Both the position numbers and the translations under genes were made by a program. This document shows, piece after piece, positions 1-8,146 of a stretch of 64,000 nucleotides of DNA. The DNA is taken from the NCBI RefSeq assembly GCF_019331725.1, contig NZ_JAHBBF010000003.1, forward strand, positions 171,373-235,372. The letters run 5' to 3'. Under the pieces are notes generated by a model, which did no database searches, had not been told where the DNA came from, and saw only the letters and a list, made by a program, of their open reading frames with translations. Position 1 is the stretch's first letter; each line of letters opens with the position of its first letter. The DNA comes from Bifidobacterium saguinibicoloris. Lineage in GTDB: Bacteria > Actinomycetota > Actinomycetes > Actinomycetales > Bifidobacteriaceae.

Positions 1-1011
1 CACCTGGTCGAGGTTGTACGCCTTGTAGTTGGTGCGGTGGTCGACGATGCGGTTCTCCGGGAAGTTGTAGGTGCGGATGCGCTCGGAGCGGTCGAGGGAA
101 CGCACTTGGGAGTGGCGCATGTCGGCGGCCTCGGCGGCCTCCTGCTCGTGCTTCATGGCGAGCAGACGGCTCTTGAGGACGCGCAGCGCGGCGGCGCGGT
201 TCTGGATCTGCGACTTCTCGTCCTGCATGTTCACTGTGATGCCGGTGGGCAGGTGGGTCATGCGCACGGCGGAGTACGTGGTGTTCACGGACTGGCCGCC
301 GGGGCCGGAGCTCATGAAGATGTCGATCTTGAGGTCCTTCGGGTCGATCTCGATCTCGTCGTCGTCCTCGTCGGCCTCCGGGAAGACGATGACGCCGGCC
401 GCGGAGGTCTGGATGCGGCCCTGGGATTCGGTGACGGGAATGCGCTGCACGCGGTGCACGCCGCCCTCGTACTTGAGGGAGGCCCACACGCCGTCCTCCG
501 GGGCGGGCGTGCCCTTGGCGCGGATGGCCATCTGCACGTCCTTGACGCCGCCGAGCTCGGTGGTGTTCTCGGACTGGACGGTGACGGTCCAGCCGCGCTT
601 CTCGGCGTAACGCGTGTACATGCGCATGAGGTCGCCGGCGAACAGCGCGGCCTCCTCGCCGCCGGTGCCGGCCTTGATCTCCATGATGGTGTCACGCGCG
701 TCATCCGGGTCGCGCGGGATGAGCGCGGTGCGGAGCTTCTCCTCGACGGCCGGCAGCTCGGCTTCGAGCCGCTTGGCCTCCTCGGCGAAGTCCGGGTCCT
801 CACCGGCCATCTCCTGCGCGGCCTCGAGGTCGTCGCGCACGGACAGGTACGCCTGATATGCGGAGACGATGGCGCCGAGTTCGGCGTGGCGCCGTCCCAG
901 TTTGCGCATCTTGTCCGGATTCGTCACCACTTCCGGGCTGGCCATCTGCTCTTCGATGGAGCGGTATTCCTCCAGTGCGGTGGCCGCCGCGGGGAACTGT
1001 TCGTCTGCCAT
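1..1011 (-). CDS. prfA: Peptide chain release factor 1 (3' end beyond window)
   Basis: RF1 recognises UAA and UAG stop codons in the ribosomal A site and triggers peptide release. The first 337 codons are visible and run off the window edge; the family is about 360 residues long. The catalytic GGQ motif is at residues 238-240, inside [12 protein letters not shown]. An acidic stretch ([13 protein letters not shown]) precedes it, as in other class I release factors. The start ATG at 1011 gives [16 protein letters not shown], a typical RF1 beginning. It lies directly downstream of rpmE in the same direction, a common actinobacterial order, but a strong terminator separates the two genes. The identification is secure; only the extreme C-terminus is missing. 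Confidence 0.97.
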   Translation of the reverse strand, partial: MADEQFPAAATALEEYRSIEEQMASPEVVTNPDKMRKLGRRHAELGAIVSAYQAYLSVRDDLEAAQEMAGEDPDFAEEAKRLEAELPAVEEKLRTALIPRDPDDARDTIMEIKAGTGGEEAALFAGDLMRMYTRYAEKRGWTVTVQSENTTELGGVKDVQMAIRAKGTPAPEDGVWASLKYEGGVHRVQRIPVTESQGRIQTSAAGVIVFPEADEDDDEIEIDPKDLKIDIFMSSGPGGQSVNTTYSAVRMTHLPTGITVNMQDEKSQIQNRAAALRVLKSRLLAMKHEQEAAEAADMRHSQVRSLDRSERIRTYNFPENRIVDHRTNYKAYNLDQV

Positions 1012-1176
1012 GGGCGCGTCTTCCTGTCTGATGGCGCCGGTGCGGTCCGGCGCGGTGGGTTGTGGGAGTGTCGGGCGGAACGTCGGCTGGACGTTCCGGG
1101 AGGTATGAGGTGCCGGCTGTGGTGGTCGGCCGCGCGGATGCGCGCCGCCCGCCGGTCATGGCCCGGTCAGGGCATA

Positions 1177-1252
1177 CAAAAACGCCAGTCCCGTGGCGTG
1201 CGGGACGGGTATGCGCCGAGGCGCGCCCCGTCCCGCACGAGGGGACTGGCGT
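1177..1252 (-). terminator. Rho-independent terminator after rpmE
   Basis: A long nested inverted repeat: ACGCCAGTCCC (1182-1192) pairs with 1242-1252, and GTGCGGGACGGG (1198-1209) pairs with 1227-1238. On the minus strand the stem is followed by a TTTTT run. It would end rpmE transcripts before prfA. Confidence 0.85.
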
Positions 1253-1260
1253 CACGTTTG

Positions 1261-1473
1261 CTACTTGGTCTTCTTGCCGTAGCGACGCTCGAAGCGGGCG
1301 ACGCGGCCGCCGGTATCGAGGATCTTCTGCTTGCCGGTGTAGAAGGGGTGGCACTTCGAGCACACGTCGACCGTCATGTGGTCGCCCTTGTAGGTGGAAC
1401 GGGTGACGAAGGTGTTGCCGCACGAGCACAGGACCTCGACGGCATGGTAATCGGGATGGATACCCTGCTTCAT
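1261..1473 (-). CDS. rpmE: 50S ribosomal protein L31 (zinc-binding C+ form)
   Basis: A 70-residue L31 of the large ribosomal subunit. The four cysteines of the zinc ribbon are present (C16, C18, C38 and C41 in CSCG and CSKC), so this is the zinc-containing paralog and not the zinc-free one induced under zinc limitation. The start MKQGIHPDY matches the family, and an AGGAGAC ribosome-binding site precedes it. It is transcribed toward prfA with a strong terminator between them. Confidence 0.97.
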   Translation of the reverse strand: MKQGIHPDYHAVEVLCSCGNTFVTRSTYKGDHMTVDVCSKCHPFYTGKQKILDTGGRVARFERRYGKKTK

Positions 1474-1570
1474 AGTGTCTCCTAAGGAATTCAGGTGACC
1501 CGGGTCGCCATGCCCCTATGGCTGGCGTGAACCGGAACCTTCAAGATGATAGACCCCCGCCGCGACACGG

Positions 1571-1722
1571 CGTTTTTAGACGAAGGCGAACGACAGTGAG
1601 CCAGAAACCAGTGGCACGGAACGTGCCCCCGCGGGCTGAGCCGTGAAGAAAACGCCAGAGGCGTTTTTAGGCGAAGGCGAACGACAGTGAGCCAGAAACC
1701 AGTGGCACGAAGTGCCCCCGCT
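1571..1722. repeat. Degenerate direct duplication behind tRNA-Ile
   Basis: Two copies of a roughly 60-bp unit, offset by about 91 bp. Copy A begins at 1572 and copy B at 1663. Both contain gaacgacagtgagccagaaa followed by ccagtggcacg, then a block close to the 3' acceptor end of the tRNA (gtgcccccgc). In copy B that block is the real 3' end of tRNA-Ile; in copy A it is an orphan tRNA-like end. This looks like a decayed tandem tRNA duplication or an old attachment-site duplication. Confidence 0.7.
1649..1667 (-). terminator. Short terminator hairpin downstream of tRNA-Ile
   Basis: The inverted repeat AAAACGCC-aga-GGCGTTTT lies about 45 bp past the tRNA 3' end in the direction of transcription. 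It has an 8-bp stem and ends in T residues on the minus strand. Confidence 0.55.
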
Positions 1723-1786
1723 GGGACTTGAACCCAGGACAAACACCTTATAAGGGTGCTGCTCTAACCGACTGAGCTACGGGGGC
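1713..1786 (-). tRNA. tRNA-Ile, anticodon UAU
   Basis: A full cloverleaf of 74 nt without an encoded CCA. The acceptor stem is GCCCCCG/CGGGGGC, the D stem GCTC/GAGC and the T stem CTGGG/CCCAG around TTCAAGT. The anticodon stem GCACC/GGTGT encloses the loop CTTATAA, so positions 34-36 are TAT, which reads AUA (Ile). Most bacteria instead read AUA with a CAU tRNA modified to lysidine by TilS, so this anticodon is unusual. A possible -10 (TACAAT on the minus strand, plus-strand 1797-1802) lies upstream. Confidence 0.9.
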
Positions 1787-1858
1787 GACCCACACGATTG
1801 TACCGGCGCCGCGGACGGTCACGCGACACGCCGCACGGCTCCGTCGAGGCGACCATGA

Positions 1859-2097
1859 ATGTTCGTTTCGACATGTTTTCTACCATCATCACCATCGAAC
1901 ATCATCGCAATCCGAACATGAAACCAAGCAGACGCACAATACCGACCACTCAGGTGAAGTCCACGTAAACAAGATCGAAAATCGCATGATTCCAACATGG
2001 TGAACGCTCACATCGTGCTAGTCTGTGTTGCAGACGACAGCGCAGGCAGTCAATAAATCCGCAATCGTCATCAACAAGAACGTACATTTTCTCACGT
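1859..2097. promoter_or_regulatory. Intergenic region with repeated GAACAT/ATGTTC half-sites
   Basis: No gene is visible here. The stretch is AT-richer than its surroundings and carries ATGTTCGTTT (1859-1868), ACATGTTTTC (1871-1880), GAACAT (1897-1902) and GAACATGAAA (from 1914). All resemble the arms of the perfect palindrome at 2098-2128. It could be a cluster of binding sites for one regulator of the downstream gene; this is inferred from the repetition alone. Confidence 0.4.
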
Positions 2098-2128
2098 CAT
2101 AAACGAACATCTTCCATGTTCGTTTATG
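2098..2128 (+). promoter_or_regulatory. Perfect 13-bp inverted repeat before a small gene
   Basis: CATAAACGAACAT (2098-2110), a 5-bp spacer (cttcc), and its exact reverse complement at 2116-2128. The right arm ends three bases before the GAAAGGAG ribosome-binding site of the gene starting at 2144. It is either an operator or a leader hairpin that could hide or expose the ribosome-binding site. Confidence 0.6.
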
Positions 2129-2143
2129 GCGAAAGGAGCCGAT

Positions 2144-2566
2144 ATGGCACAGCAGGACAAGGTCATCACCGTCAACTTCGACATGTTCGACAAGACCCCG
2201 GAGGAGAAGACCGCCGAGGCCAACAAGGTCGCAAAGTCGTTCGGCATCAGCGACGAGGCCATCGCCGAGGTCGAGGACTACAAGAACAAGCTCACCCGCT
2301 ACAACGCCTGGGACCTGCCGTTCATGGGCTACGTAAACGACGACGGCTACGGCTACGCCTACGTGCCGGACGCCGCCATCGTGCGCGAACCCTACTGGGA
2401 CGCCCACAAGGCGTTCCTCGCGCTGCCGGAGGACGTGCAGACCGCGTTCGCGATCCGCATGCTGTTCACCCACCGTCCGGTCGACCGCTACGGCGCCAGC
2501 ATGTTCCTCCACTACCAGCGCGGCTTCAAGGTGAACTTCATCGGCGAAGGCGCCAACAAGTACTGA
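2144..2566 (+). CDS. Small protein of unknown function, paralog of 4683-5063
   Basis: A soluble 140-residue protein of unknown function with no signal peptide or membrane segment. I chose the ATG at 2144 over the one at 2126 because GAAAGGAG lies six bases ahead of it, and because 2126 falls inside the palindrome arm. The core AWDLPFMGYVNDDGYGY is followed by a W-x-A-x-x-AF segment and QTA. The same pattern occurs in the divergent gene at 4683-5063 (AWGLPFNGYCNAAGYGY), so the two are paralogs. The N-terminal part (SDEAIAEVEDYKNKL) also aligns with DAEFAEAAEYGRLL. The perfect inverted repeat directly upstream suggests specific control. No function can be assigned. Confidence 0.8.
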   Translation: MAQQDKVITVNFDMFDKTPEEKTAEANKVAKSFGISDEAIAEVEDYKNKLTRYNAWDLPFMGYVNDDGYGYAYVPDAAIVREPYWDAHKAFLALPEDVQTAFAIRMLFTHRPVDRYGASMFLHYQRGFKVNFIGEGANKY

Positions 2567-2623
2567 TCCGCGCCTGCGCGACGCGCACCGGCGCAATGGG
2601 GCGCCCATACTTCCACCACCTCC

Positions 2624-2662
2624 AGGGCCGTGGGACGGAGTGACGCTCCGTCCCACGGCCCT
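2624..2662 (+). terminator. Terminator-like hairpin
   Basis: A perfect 17-bp stem: AGGGCCGTGGGACGGAG (2624-2640), loop TGACG, and its complement at 2646-2662. It lies 58 bp after the stop of the preceding gene. There is no T-run, so it may be Rho-dependent or only stabilise the mRNA. Confidence 0.6.
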
Positions 2663-2725
2663 CACGCGTCCACGAATCCCATCGGTCGACGGACGGATCG
2701 CCGCACTTCGGGTGATAATCGAATC

Positions 2726-3583
2726 ATGCGCATAGTGGAGAAGACGATAACCGGCATCGACGGCAGCACGGCACGACTCACCGGTTACGTGGCCGAATCC
2801 AGTAGCGAGATGGCCGATACGGCCCGGCCGGCGATGCTCATCCTGCCCGGCGGAGGATACGCGATGACCTCCGACCGCGAATCCGACCCGATCGCACTGC
2901 GGTTCACGGCGGCCGGATACCAGACGTTCATATTGCGATACTCGTGCGCGCCGAGCCGCCACCCCGTGGCGTTGCTGCAGGCCGCCCAAGCCATGCGCCT
3001 CATCCGCGCCCATGCGGACGATTGGCGCGTGGACCCCGCACGCGTGGCGTTGCTCGGCTTCTCGGCGGGAGGCCATCTCGCGGCGACGCTCGCCACCGCA
3101 TCCGGCGAGGCCGCGCTGCGGGAACATGGGTTCACGGAACCGCAGGAGGTCCGCCCGGACGCATTGCTGCTCGCCTACCCGGTCATCACGACCGGACCAC
3201 ACGCGCATCGCAGAAGCATCAGCACGCTGCTCGGGCCGGAGCACCGGCATGATGCCGCACTGTTGGACATGCTGTCCATCGAACGGCATATCGACGGACG
3301 CACGCCGCCCGTGTTCGTATGGCATACGATGACCGACCCCACCGTGCCCGTGGAGAACACGCTGATGCTCATCCAAGCCTGCCACGAGGCAGGAGTGCGG
3401 GTGGAGGCGCATCTCTTCCCCGAAGGCGGGCACGGATTGTCGCTGGCCACACGCGCCACGGCCAGGGCGGGTTCGCCGGGAGCCGCAGGCGAACCGGACC
3501 CGGACAACGTGGTGCCGGCCGTCCAGATCTGGCCGGACCTCGCGCTCACGTTCCTCGCCGGCACGTTCGCCGATCGTCCGTAG
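2726..3583 (+). CDS. Alpha/beta-hydrolase esterase (BD-FAE / acetylxylan-esterase-like)
   Basis: A cytoplasmic serine hydrolase of 285 residues, probably releasing acyl groups from imported sugars or oligosaccharides. The oxyanion-hole segment LPGGGY is at about 40-45. The nucleophile elbow GFSAGGH places the catalytic Ser at 113, with likely Asp 204 (TMTDPTVP) and His 236 (EGGHG). I used the ATG at 2726 because the upstream in-frame extension runs through the preceding hairpin and looks non-coding. There is no signal peptide. A related esterase domain forms the N-terminal half of the secreted protein at 5359-7983. The substrate is not evident from sequence. Confidence 0.85.
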   Translation: MRIVEKTITGIDGSTARLTGYVAESSSEMADTARPAMLILPGGGYAMTSDRESDPIALRFTAAGYQTFILRYSCAPSRHPVALLQAAQAMRLIRAHADDWRVDPARVALLGFSAGGHLAATLATASGEAALREHGFTEPQEVRPDALLLAYPVITTGPHAHRRSISTLLGPEHRHDAALLDMLSIERHIDGRTPPVFVWHTMTDPTVPVENTLMLIQACHEAGVRVEAHLFPEGGHGLSLATRATARAGSPGAAGEPDPDNVVPAVQIWPDLALTFLAGTFADRP

Positions 3584-3645
3584 GCGGTACCCTACGGAGG
3601 GCCCGGAACGCTCCGGTGACCGGCGACCATAGGACAGGAGACAAT

Positions 3646-4611
3646 ATGCCACAGGGACGCGTCACGGCGGACGCGGCGGACGACGGAACCCACTCCCCGC
3701 AGCATGTCATCCAGACGCCGAAGGGCGTCGCGGCGACGCTCGCGCAGGCGTTCGTGTACGGCATGTTCCCGCTCTACTGGGCCGCCCTGGCCACGGTCCC
3801 CTCGATGAACGTGATGCTCTACCGCATCGTCACCGCCGCCGCCGTCATGATCCTGTTCATGCTGCTCACCCGACGCTGGCGCGGATTCGTCGAGGCCGTA
3901 CAGGCCATGTGGCACGAGCCACGCATCTTCTGGGCCGAGGTCGCCGCCGCCGTGCTCGTCACCATCGACTGGGTGGTGTACATCCAACTCGTCGCCGTGG
4001 GACGCACCTCGGAGGCGAGCGCCGCGAACTTCCTCATGCCGCTCATCAACATGGCGCTCGCGCTCATCATCCTGCGCGAGCGGACCACGCGTCTCGGCCT
4101 CGTCTCGATGGCGATCGCGCTCGCGGGCGGCGCGCTCTACGTGCTCGACACGGGCGCGTTCCCCGGACTCGCGCTGCTCATGACCGTCAGCTACTCGGGA
4201 TACTGTCTCATCAAACGGTTCATCCCGCTCGACCCGTTCCAATCATTGACGTTCGAGACCGGCGTGCTCGCGCCGTTCGCGTTCGCGGCGCTCGCCGTCC
4301 AGCCGCGCTTCGGCGTGCCCGCCGGCGAACCGTGGTGGGTGTGGGCGCTGCTCGGCGGCTGCGGCCTGCTCACCGCCGTCCCGTTGGTGCTCACCTCGTA
4401 CGGCGTGCGGCATGCGGCATTCCTCACGCTGAGCTTCACCCAGTACATCACGCCCACCATCCAGCTGGTCCTCGGCATCATGGTGCTCGGGGAGCATGTG
4501 CCCGCCCACCGGTTTATCTCGTTTTCGGTGATCTGGCTCGCCCTCGCCGTCTACACGTTCGATCTGGCGCGTCGCCACCTGGAACGCCCGAAACGGCCAA
4601 AACGACCGTAA
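3646..4611 (+). CDS. EamA/RarD-type drug/metabolite permease
   Basis: An integral membrane protein of 321 residues with about ten hydrophobic segments and the internal duplication typical of EamA permeases. Conserved landmarks include an FPLYWAAL segment near the N-terminus, LMPLINMALALIILRE in the middle and LTLSFTQYITPTIQLVLGI near the end, closest in feel to RarD. An AGGACAGGAG ribosome-binding site precedes the ATG at 3646. It follows the esterase by 62 bp in the same direction and may be cotranscribed. The transported compound is unknown. Confidence 0.85.
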   Translation: MPQGRVTADAADDGTHSPQHVIQTPKGVAATLAQAFVYGMFPLYWAALATVPSMNVMLYRIVTAAAVMILFMLLTRRWRGFVEAVQAMWHEPRIFWAEVAAAVLVTIDWVVYIQLVAVGRTSEASAANFLMPLINMALALIILRERTTRLGLVSMAIALAGGALYVLDTGAFPGLALLMTVSYSGYCLIKRFIPLDPFQSLTFETGVLAPFAFAALAVQPRFGVPAGEPWWVWALLGGCGLLTAVPLVLTSYGVRHAAFLTLSFTQYITPTIQLVLGIMVLGEHVPAHRFISFSVIWLALAVYTFDLARRHLERPKRPKRP

Positions 4612-4682
4612 GCCCCGATGCCGCATGCACGACGACGGACGGCACCCGCGGCACGCCTTGAAGAAGAACGTCCCGTTTCCAA

Positions 4683-5063
4683 TCAGTACGGCTGGTTGGC
4701 ATGGATGATGACGCCGCGTTCGTGTTTGAGGAACTGGCGCGCCGATTCGTGGTCGACGTCATGCCCGGCGGTCAGACTCTCGTAGACGACCGCGGTCTGC
4801 GCGCCGCGGCTGAGCCGGCTGAACGCCTCATAAGCGTTCCAACCGTCCCGGGCCACGGCGAACGTCGGCTCCTGCACATAGCCGTATCCGGCGGCGTTGC
4901 AGTAGCCGTTGAACGGCAGCCCCCAAGCCCGGTGCGCGTCGAGCAGACGCCCGTATTCGGCGGCTTCGGCGAATTCGGCGTCGGTGACGCCTTCCCGACG
5001 GGCCAGAGCGACGGCGTGGTCATGGTCGTAGCCGCAGTCTCGCGGCGGAACGGGCAACGGCAT
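4683..5063 (-). CDS. Small protein of unknown function, paralog of 2144-2566
   Basis: A soluble 126-residue protein without signal peptide or membrane segments. It shares the core AWGLPFNGYCNAAGYGY with the protein at 2144-2566, plus the following A-x-R-x-x-W-x-A-x-x-AF and QTA positions, so the two form a small paralogous family. The start at 5063 has a strong GAGGAGGA ribosome-binding site. It faces the EamA permease gene tail to tail. The conserved aromatic/Gly core suggests a compact fold, but I do not recognise it and assign no function. Confidence 0.8.
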   Translation of the reverse strand: MPLPVPPRDCGYDHDHAVALARREGVTDAEFAEAAEYGRLLDAHRAWGLPFNGYCNAAGYGYVQEPTFAVARDGWNAYEAFSRLSRGAQTAVVYESLTAGHDVDHESARQFLKHERGVIIHANQPY

Positions 5064-5220
5064 ATGTCCTCCTCAATATGGCCGGGCGCGGCGTCGGTCC
5101 GGCGGTTTCCGCGGCCAGACTATCGCCGCCGCGCCGCCGCCCGTCAATGAGTTGCAGCCTGTTGCAGCGGCTGGCATATCCATGGTCCGACAGAACGTCC
5201 CCCATCGGCCTCCCCGCCGC

Positions 5221-5256
5221 CCAGCCGATTCTCCGCGCCCAGCCGATTCTCCGCGC
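5221..5256. repeat. Tandem 18-bp repeat, two units
   Basis: Two perfect copies of CCAGCCGATTCTCCGCGC in the 295-bp gap between 5063 and 5359. The rest of the gap contains only the terminator described next and the likely promoter of the 5063 gene; no small gene is apparent. Confidence 0.85.
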
Positions 5257-5285
5257 CTCGCCGCCGCGCCTCCGCCACATACGCG

Positions 5286-5323
5286 GACGCGGCCGCGGAA
5301 TCGCTTGATTCCACGGCCGCGTC
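5286..5323 (-). terminator. Terminator of the esterase-GH43 gene
   Basis: A 17-bp inverted repeat with one mismatch: GACGCGGCCGCGGAATC at 5286-5302 against 5307-5323, with a GCTT loop. It sits 36 bp past the stop codon at 5359. Confidence 0.75.
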
Positions 5324-5358
5324 CGGGACCTGTTCGGATCGTCTGGTCGGTGCCGACG

Positions 5359-7983
5359 TCAGCGCATCGGGTTGCGCCTGATGTACGCGGCCATGGCGGC
5401 TGCGAGCGTCATGAGCACGGCCACGGCCGCGAGGCCGGCCACGTTGGCGCCGGTGCGCGCCAGAGGCTTCGTCCGCGCGTTTCCGTCGGCCGGGTCGGCC
5501 TTGTCGGTCTTGTCCTTGCCGTCGGCGGCTCCGTCACCGGGCTTGGTCTGGTCGGTCGGCGTGTCCGGATCGGGTGTGCCGGGCTTGTCCGGGTCGGGCG
5601 TCGGTTCCGGATCGGGATCCGGGTCGGGCGTCTCCGCGCTCTTCTCCCACTGGGCGACGAGGTTGATGGGGCCGGTCGGGTTCTCGATGGCCTGATCGAA
5701 GTCGAAGACCTGCGTGGCGTCGGAGGCGAGGACCCAGCCCTTGAACGTGTAGCCGTCGCGGGTCGGGTCGGCGGGCTTCGTGACCTTCTCCCCCTTGCCG
5801 AACGTCTCCATCGCCACGGCGGATCCGCCTGCGGCATCGAACGTGACCGGCCACTTGTCATTGTCGAAGGCGGCGTGGATGCGGTCGTACTCCTCGCTGG
5901 TGATGTTGAGGAAGCTGCCGTGCTTCTTGATGGTCTCACCCTTGGCCGGGTCCTGATGGAAGTCGACGAGGTCGTCGCGGTGCCATTCGGCGGGGGTCGT
6001 GGCGGCGAGGTCGTTGGTCCTCACGATGCCGAAGCCCTTCTCCTCCTTGAACTGGTCGGCCACGATGGCGTATTTGTAGCCGAGCTCGTCGATGTCGTCC
6101 TTGTTGGTGACGAGGAACTCGTTGCCTTCGACCTGCTTGTTGTTCACGGAGAGCGCGGACTGCACCTGGGTGAGGTACTTCCATTCCTTGGTGTCGTCGG
6201 CCTTGCGGGTCTTCTCCTTGAAGGAGGTGGCGTACAGGTTCTTCGTGCGTTCGATGATGCCGGCGTTGTGCACGCGGTACCAGTAGCCGTCATCGGCCTT
6301 CATCATCGTGGAGTCGAGCGTGTAGCCCTTGCGGTCGATCCACTTGACCGGGTCCGAGAAGGTCACGAAGTCCTTCGTGGTGGCGTAGTACTGGTTCGGC
6401 GAGTCGGAGCGGCCGTACTGGTCGTCCACACCGGAGTTGGTGGACCAGTACACGAAGTACTGCTGGTTCTCCTCGTCCCACACGGCTTCGGGAGCCCAGA
6501 CCATGCCTTCCTTCTTCGCGCTGGAGGGGATCTTGGAGCCGACGTCCACGGCGCGCGGCTGGCTCCAGTTCACCAGATCGGTGGATTCCCAGATGATGAT
6601 CTTGCGGGAGCCGTCCACGTTCCATCCGCAGCCGGGGTTGCCCTTGTTCACCTGGTTCTGGTCGGTGGCGAGGATGTAGAACTTCGAGCCGTCCGGGGAG
6701 CGCAGCAGGAACGGGTCGCGGATGCCGTTGCAGCCCACGGTGGATGTGAGCACGGGCAGCGTGGCCTTGTGCAGGTCGGTCCACTCGCGGCTGTCATGGC
6801 TGGTGGCGAAGTAGACCTGCTCCTCCCACAGGTTGTAGTCGGCGGCGGTCACGAAGTACGCCATGAGGTAGTCGGTGGTGTTCTCGCCCTGGTGGTTGTC
6901 CGGGTAGGCGGGATCGTAGTCCGCGGATCCGGAGCCACCTTCGGTGCCGGAGCCATTCCCGGCCCCGCCTTCCGTGCCGCCTTCCGAACCGGCCCCGGTT
7001 CCGCCGAGCGGCATGACCTTGGCGAGGAAGTCGAGTTCGTTGGCGATGGCGGTCTCGTTGTAGAAGGCCGCGCTGCCGTGCCCGCCGGTCTCGGGGTAGT
7101 ATTCGACGACCTTGTCGGCGCCGATGGTCTCCTTGAGCTTGGCGGCGAAGTCCTTGCTGATCTGCTGCCTGACCTTGTTGTCATCGGCGGCGTGCGCGAT
7201 GTAGAACGGCACGTCGTCGGCGGTCACGTAGTTCAGCGGACTGGCGGCTTTCGCCTGGTCGGCGGTGTATCCGGATCCAAGCAGGTTGGTGGACTTGTAG
7301 CGGGTGAGGTCGGCGATGCCGTAGTCGGAGAGCACGGCCTGCACGGCGCTGGAAACGCCGGCGTTGCCCATCGTGGCGTCGTCCCAGGTGTCGTCGCCGT
7401 TGGTGACGCCGAGGAACTGGGCGAGGTGTCCGCCGGCGGAGGCGCCGAGCGCGGCGAAATGCTCCGCGTCGAGGCCGTACTCGGCGGCGTGGGCGCGCAG
7501 GTAGCGCACGGCGGCCTTGACGTCGAGGATCTGGGCGGGCCACTGGGCCTCGTCGGTGAGCCGGTAGTTGACGGCGGCCACGGCGTAGCCCTTGGCGAGG
7601 GCGGCCTTGACGTCAGCCTTCTGCGTGAGCACTTCGGCCATGGAGCCGTAGTTGCCCTTGCTCCATCCGCCGCCGTGGATGTAGATGAGCACCGGGTAGG
7701 GTCCGGAGCCGGTTTCGGGCAGTTGGATGAAGAGCTGTTGGGCGGGGTTGGTGGAGCCGTCCACGTACTGCACGTTGTCGAATACGCGCTGGGTGGTGGC
7801 GGTCATGGTGCCGGTGGCGCCGGCCGTGGGCGTCGTGGCTTCCGACGTCGCGACGATGCCGGCGGAGGCGGTGGCGTCCGCGGCGAGCGCAGCGGGTGCC
7901 GCCGTGGCGAACGCGGTGGCGAACGCGGTGGCGAGGGCGAGGGCCGCCGCGGCGATGGGACGCCCTGGGTTGCGGGTGTGCAT
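5359..7983 (-). CDS. Cell-wall-anchored esterase-GH43 fusion with LARTG sorting tail
   Basis: A secreted multidomain enzyme of 874 residues. Order: signal peptide (1 to about 35); BD-FAE-like esterase (about 60-320) with YIHGGGW, nucleophile elbow GASAGGH, HAADDNKV and a GGHG histidine; a Gly/Ser/Glu linker; a five-bladed GH43-type glycosidase (about 360-710) with GIRDPFLLRSPDG and WAPEAVWDE; one InlB/Listeria-Bacteroides repeat ending in FKGWVL and LVAQWEK (about 727-795); an Asp/Pro-rich wall spacer; LARTG (841-845), a hydrophobic stretch and a basic tail for sortase. GH43 enzymes usually remove arabinose, xylose or galactose, and the esterase probably removes acyl groups. Next to two PL11 lyases, the likely target is rhamnogalacturonan-I side chains. 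A GAAGGAAG site precedes the start. The exact specificities are inferred. Confidence 0.88.
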   Translation of the reverse strand: MHTRNPGRPIAAAALALATAFATAFATAAPAALAADATASAGIVATSEATTPTAGATGTMTATTQRVFDNVQYVDGSTNPAQQLFIQLPETGSGPYPVLIYIHGGGWSKGNYGSMAEVLTQKADVKAALAKGYAVAAVNYRLTDEAQWPAQILDVKAAVRYLRAHAAEYGLDAEHFAALGASAGGHLAQFLGVTNGDDTWDDATMGNAGVSSAVQAVLSDYGIADLTRYKSTNLLGSGYTADQAKAASPLNYVTADDVPFYIAHAADDNKVRQQISKDFAAKLKETIGADKVVEYYPETGGHGSAAFYNETAIANELDFLAKVMPLGGTGAGSEGGTEGGAGNGSGTEGGSGSADYDPAYPDNHQGENTTDYLMAYFVTAADYNLWEEQVYFATSHDSREWTDLHKATLPVLTSTVGCNGIRDPFLLRSPDGSKFYILATDQNQVNKGNPGCGWNVDGSRKIIIWESTDLVNWSQPRAVDVGSKIPSSAKKEGMVWAPEAVWDEENQQYFVYWSTNSGVDDQYGRSDSPNQYYATTKDFVTFSDPVKWIDRKGYTLDSTMMKADDGYWYRVHNAGIIERTKNLYATSFKEKTRKADDTKEWKYLTQVQSALSVNNKQVEGNEFLVTNKDDIDELGYKYAIVADQFKEEKGFGIVRTNDLAATTPAEWHRDDLVDFHQDPAKGETIKKHGSFLNITSEEYDRIHAAFDNDKWPVTFDAAGGSAVAMETFGKGEKVTKPADPTRDGYTFKGWVLASDATQVFDFDQAIENPTGPINLVAQWEKSAETPDPDPDPEPTPDPDKPGTPDPDTPTDQTKPGDGAADGKDKTDKADPADGNARTKPLARTGANVAGLAAVAVLMTLAAAMAAYIRRNPMR

Positions 7984-8082
7984 GTGTCTTCCTTCTTCGT
8001 TGAGGGGATTGTGTGCGGCGTGCTTCCGTGCGCCGTGCGGGCGCGTCGCGCGGAAGCGCCGGATACGGGAATGGGATGGGCG

Positions 8083-8132
8083 GGGTTCCCGTCGGCCGAC
8101 CGGACGGATCGCCGACCGGCCGACGGGAACCC
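8083..8132 (-). terminator. Terminator of the first PL11 gene
   Basis: Perfect 16-bp arms, GGGTTCCCGTCGGCCG (8083-8098) and its complement (8117-8132). It lies in the 163-bp gap after the stop at 8147 and before the esterase-GH43 start. Confidence 0.75.
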
Positions 8133-8146
8133 GTGTGGGCTGCGGG

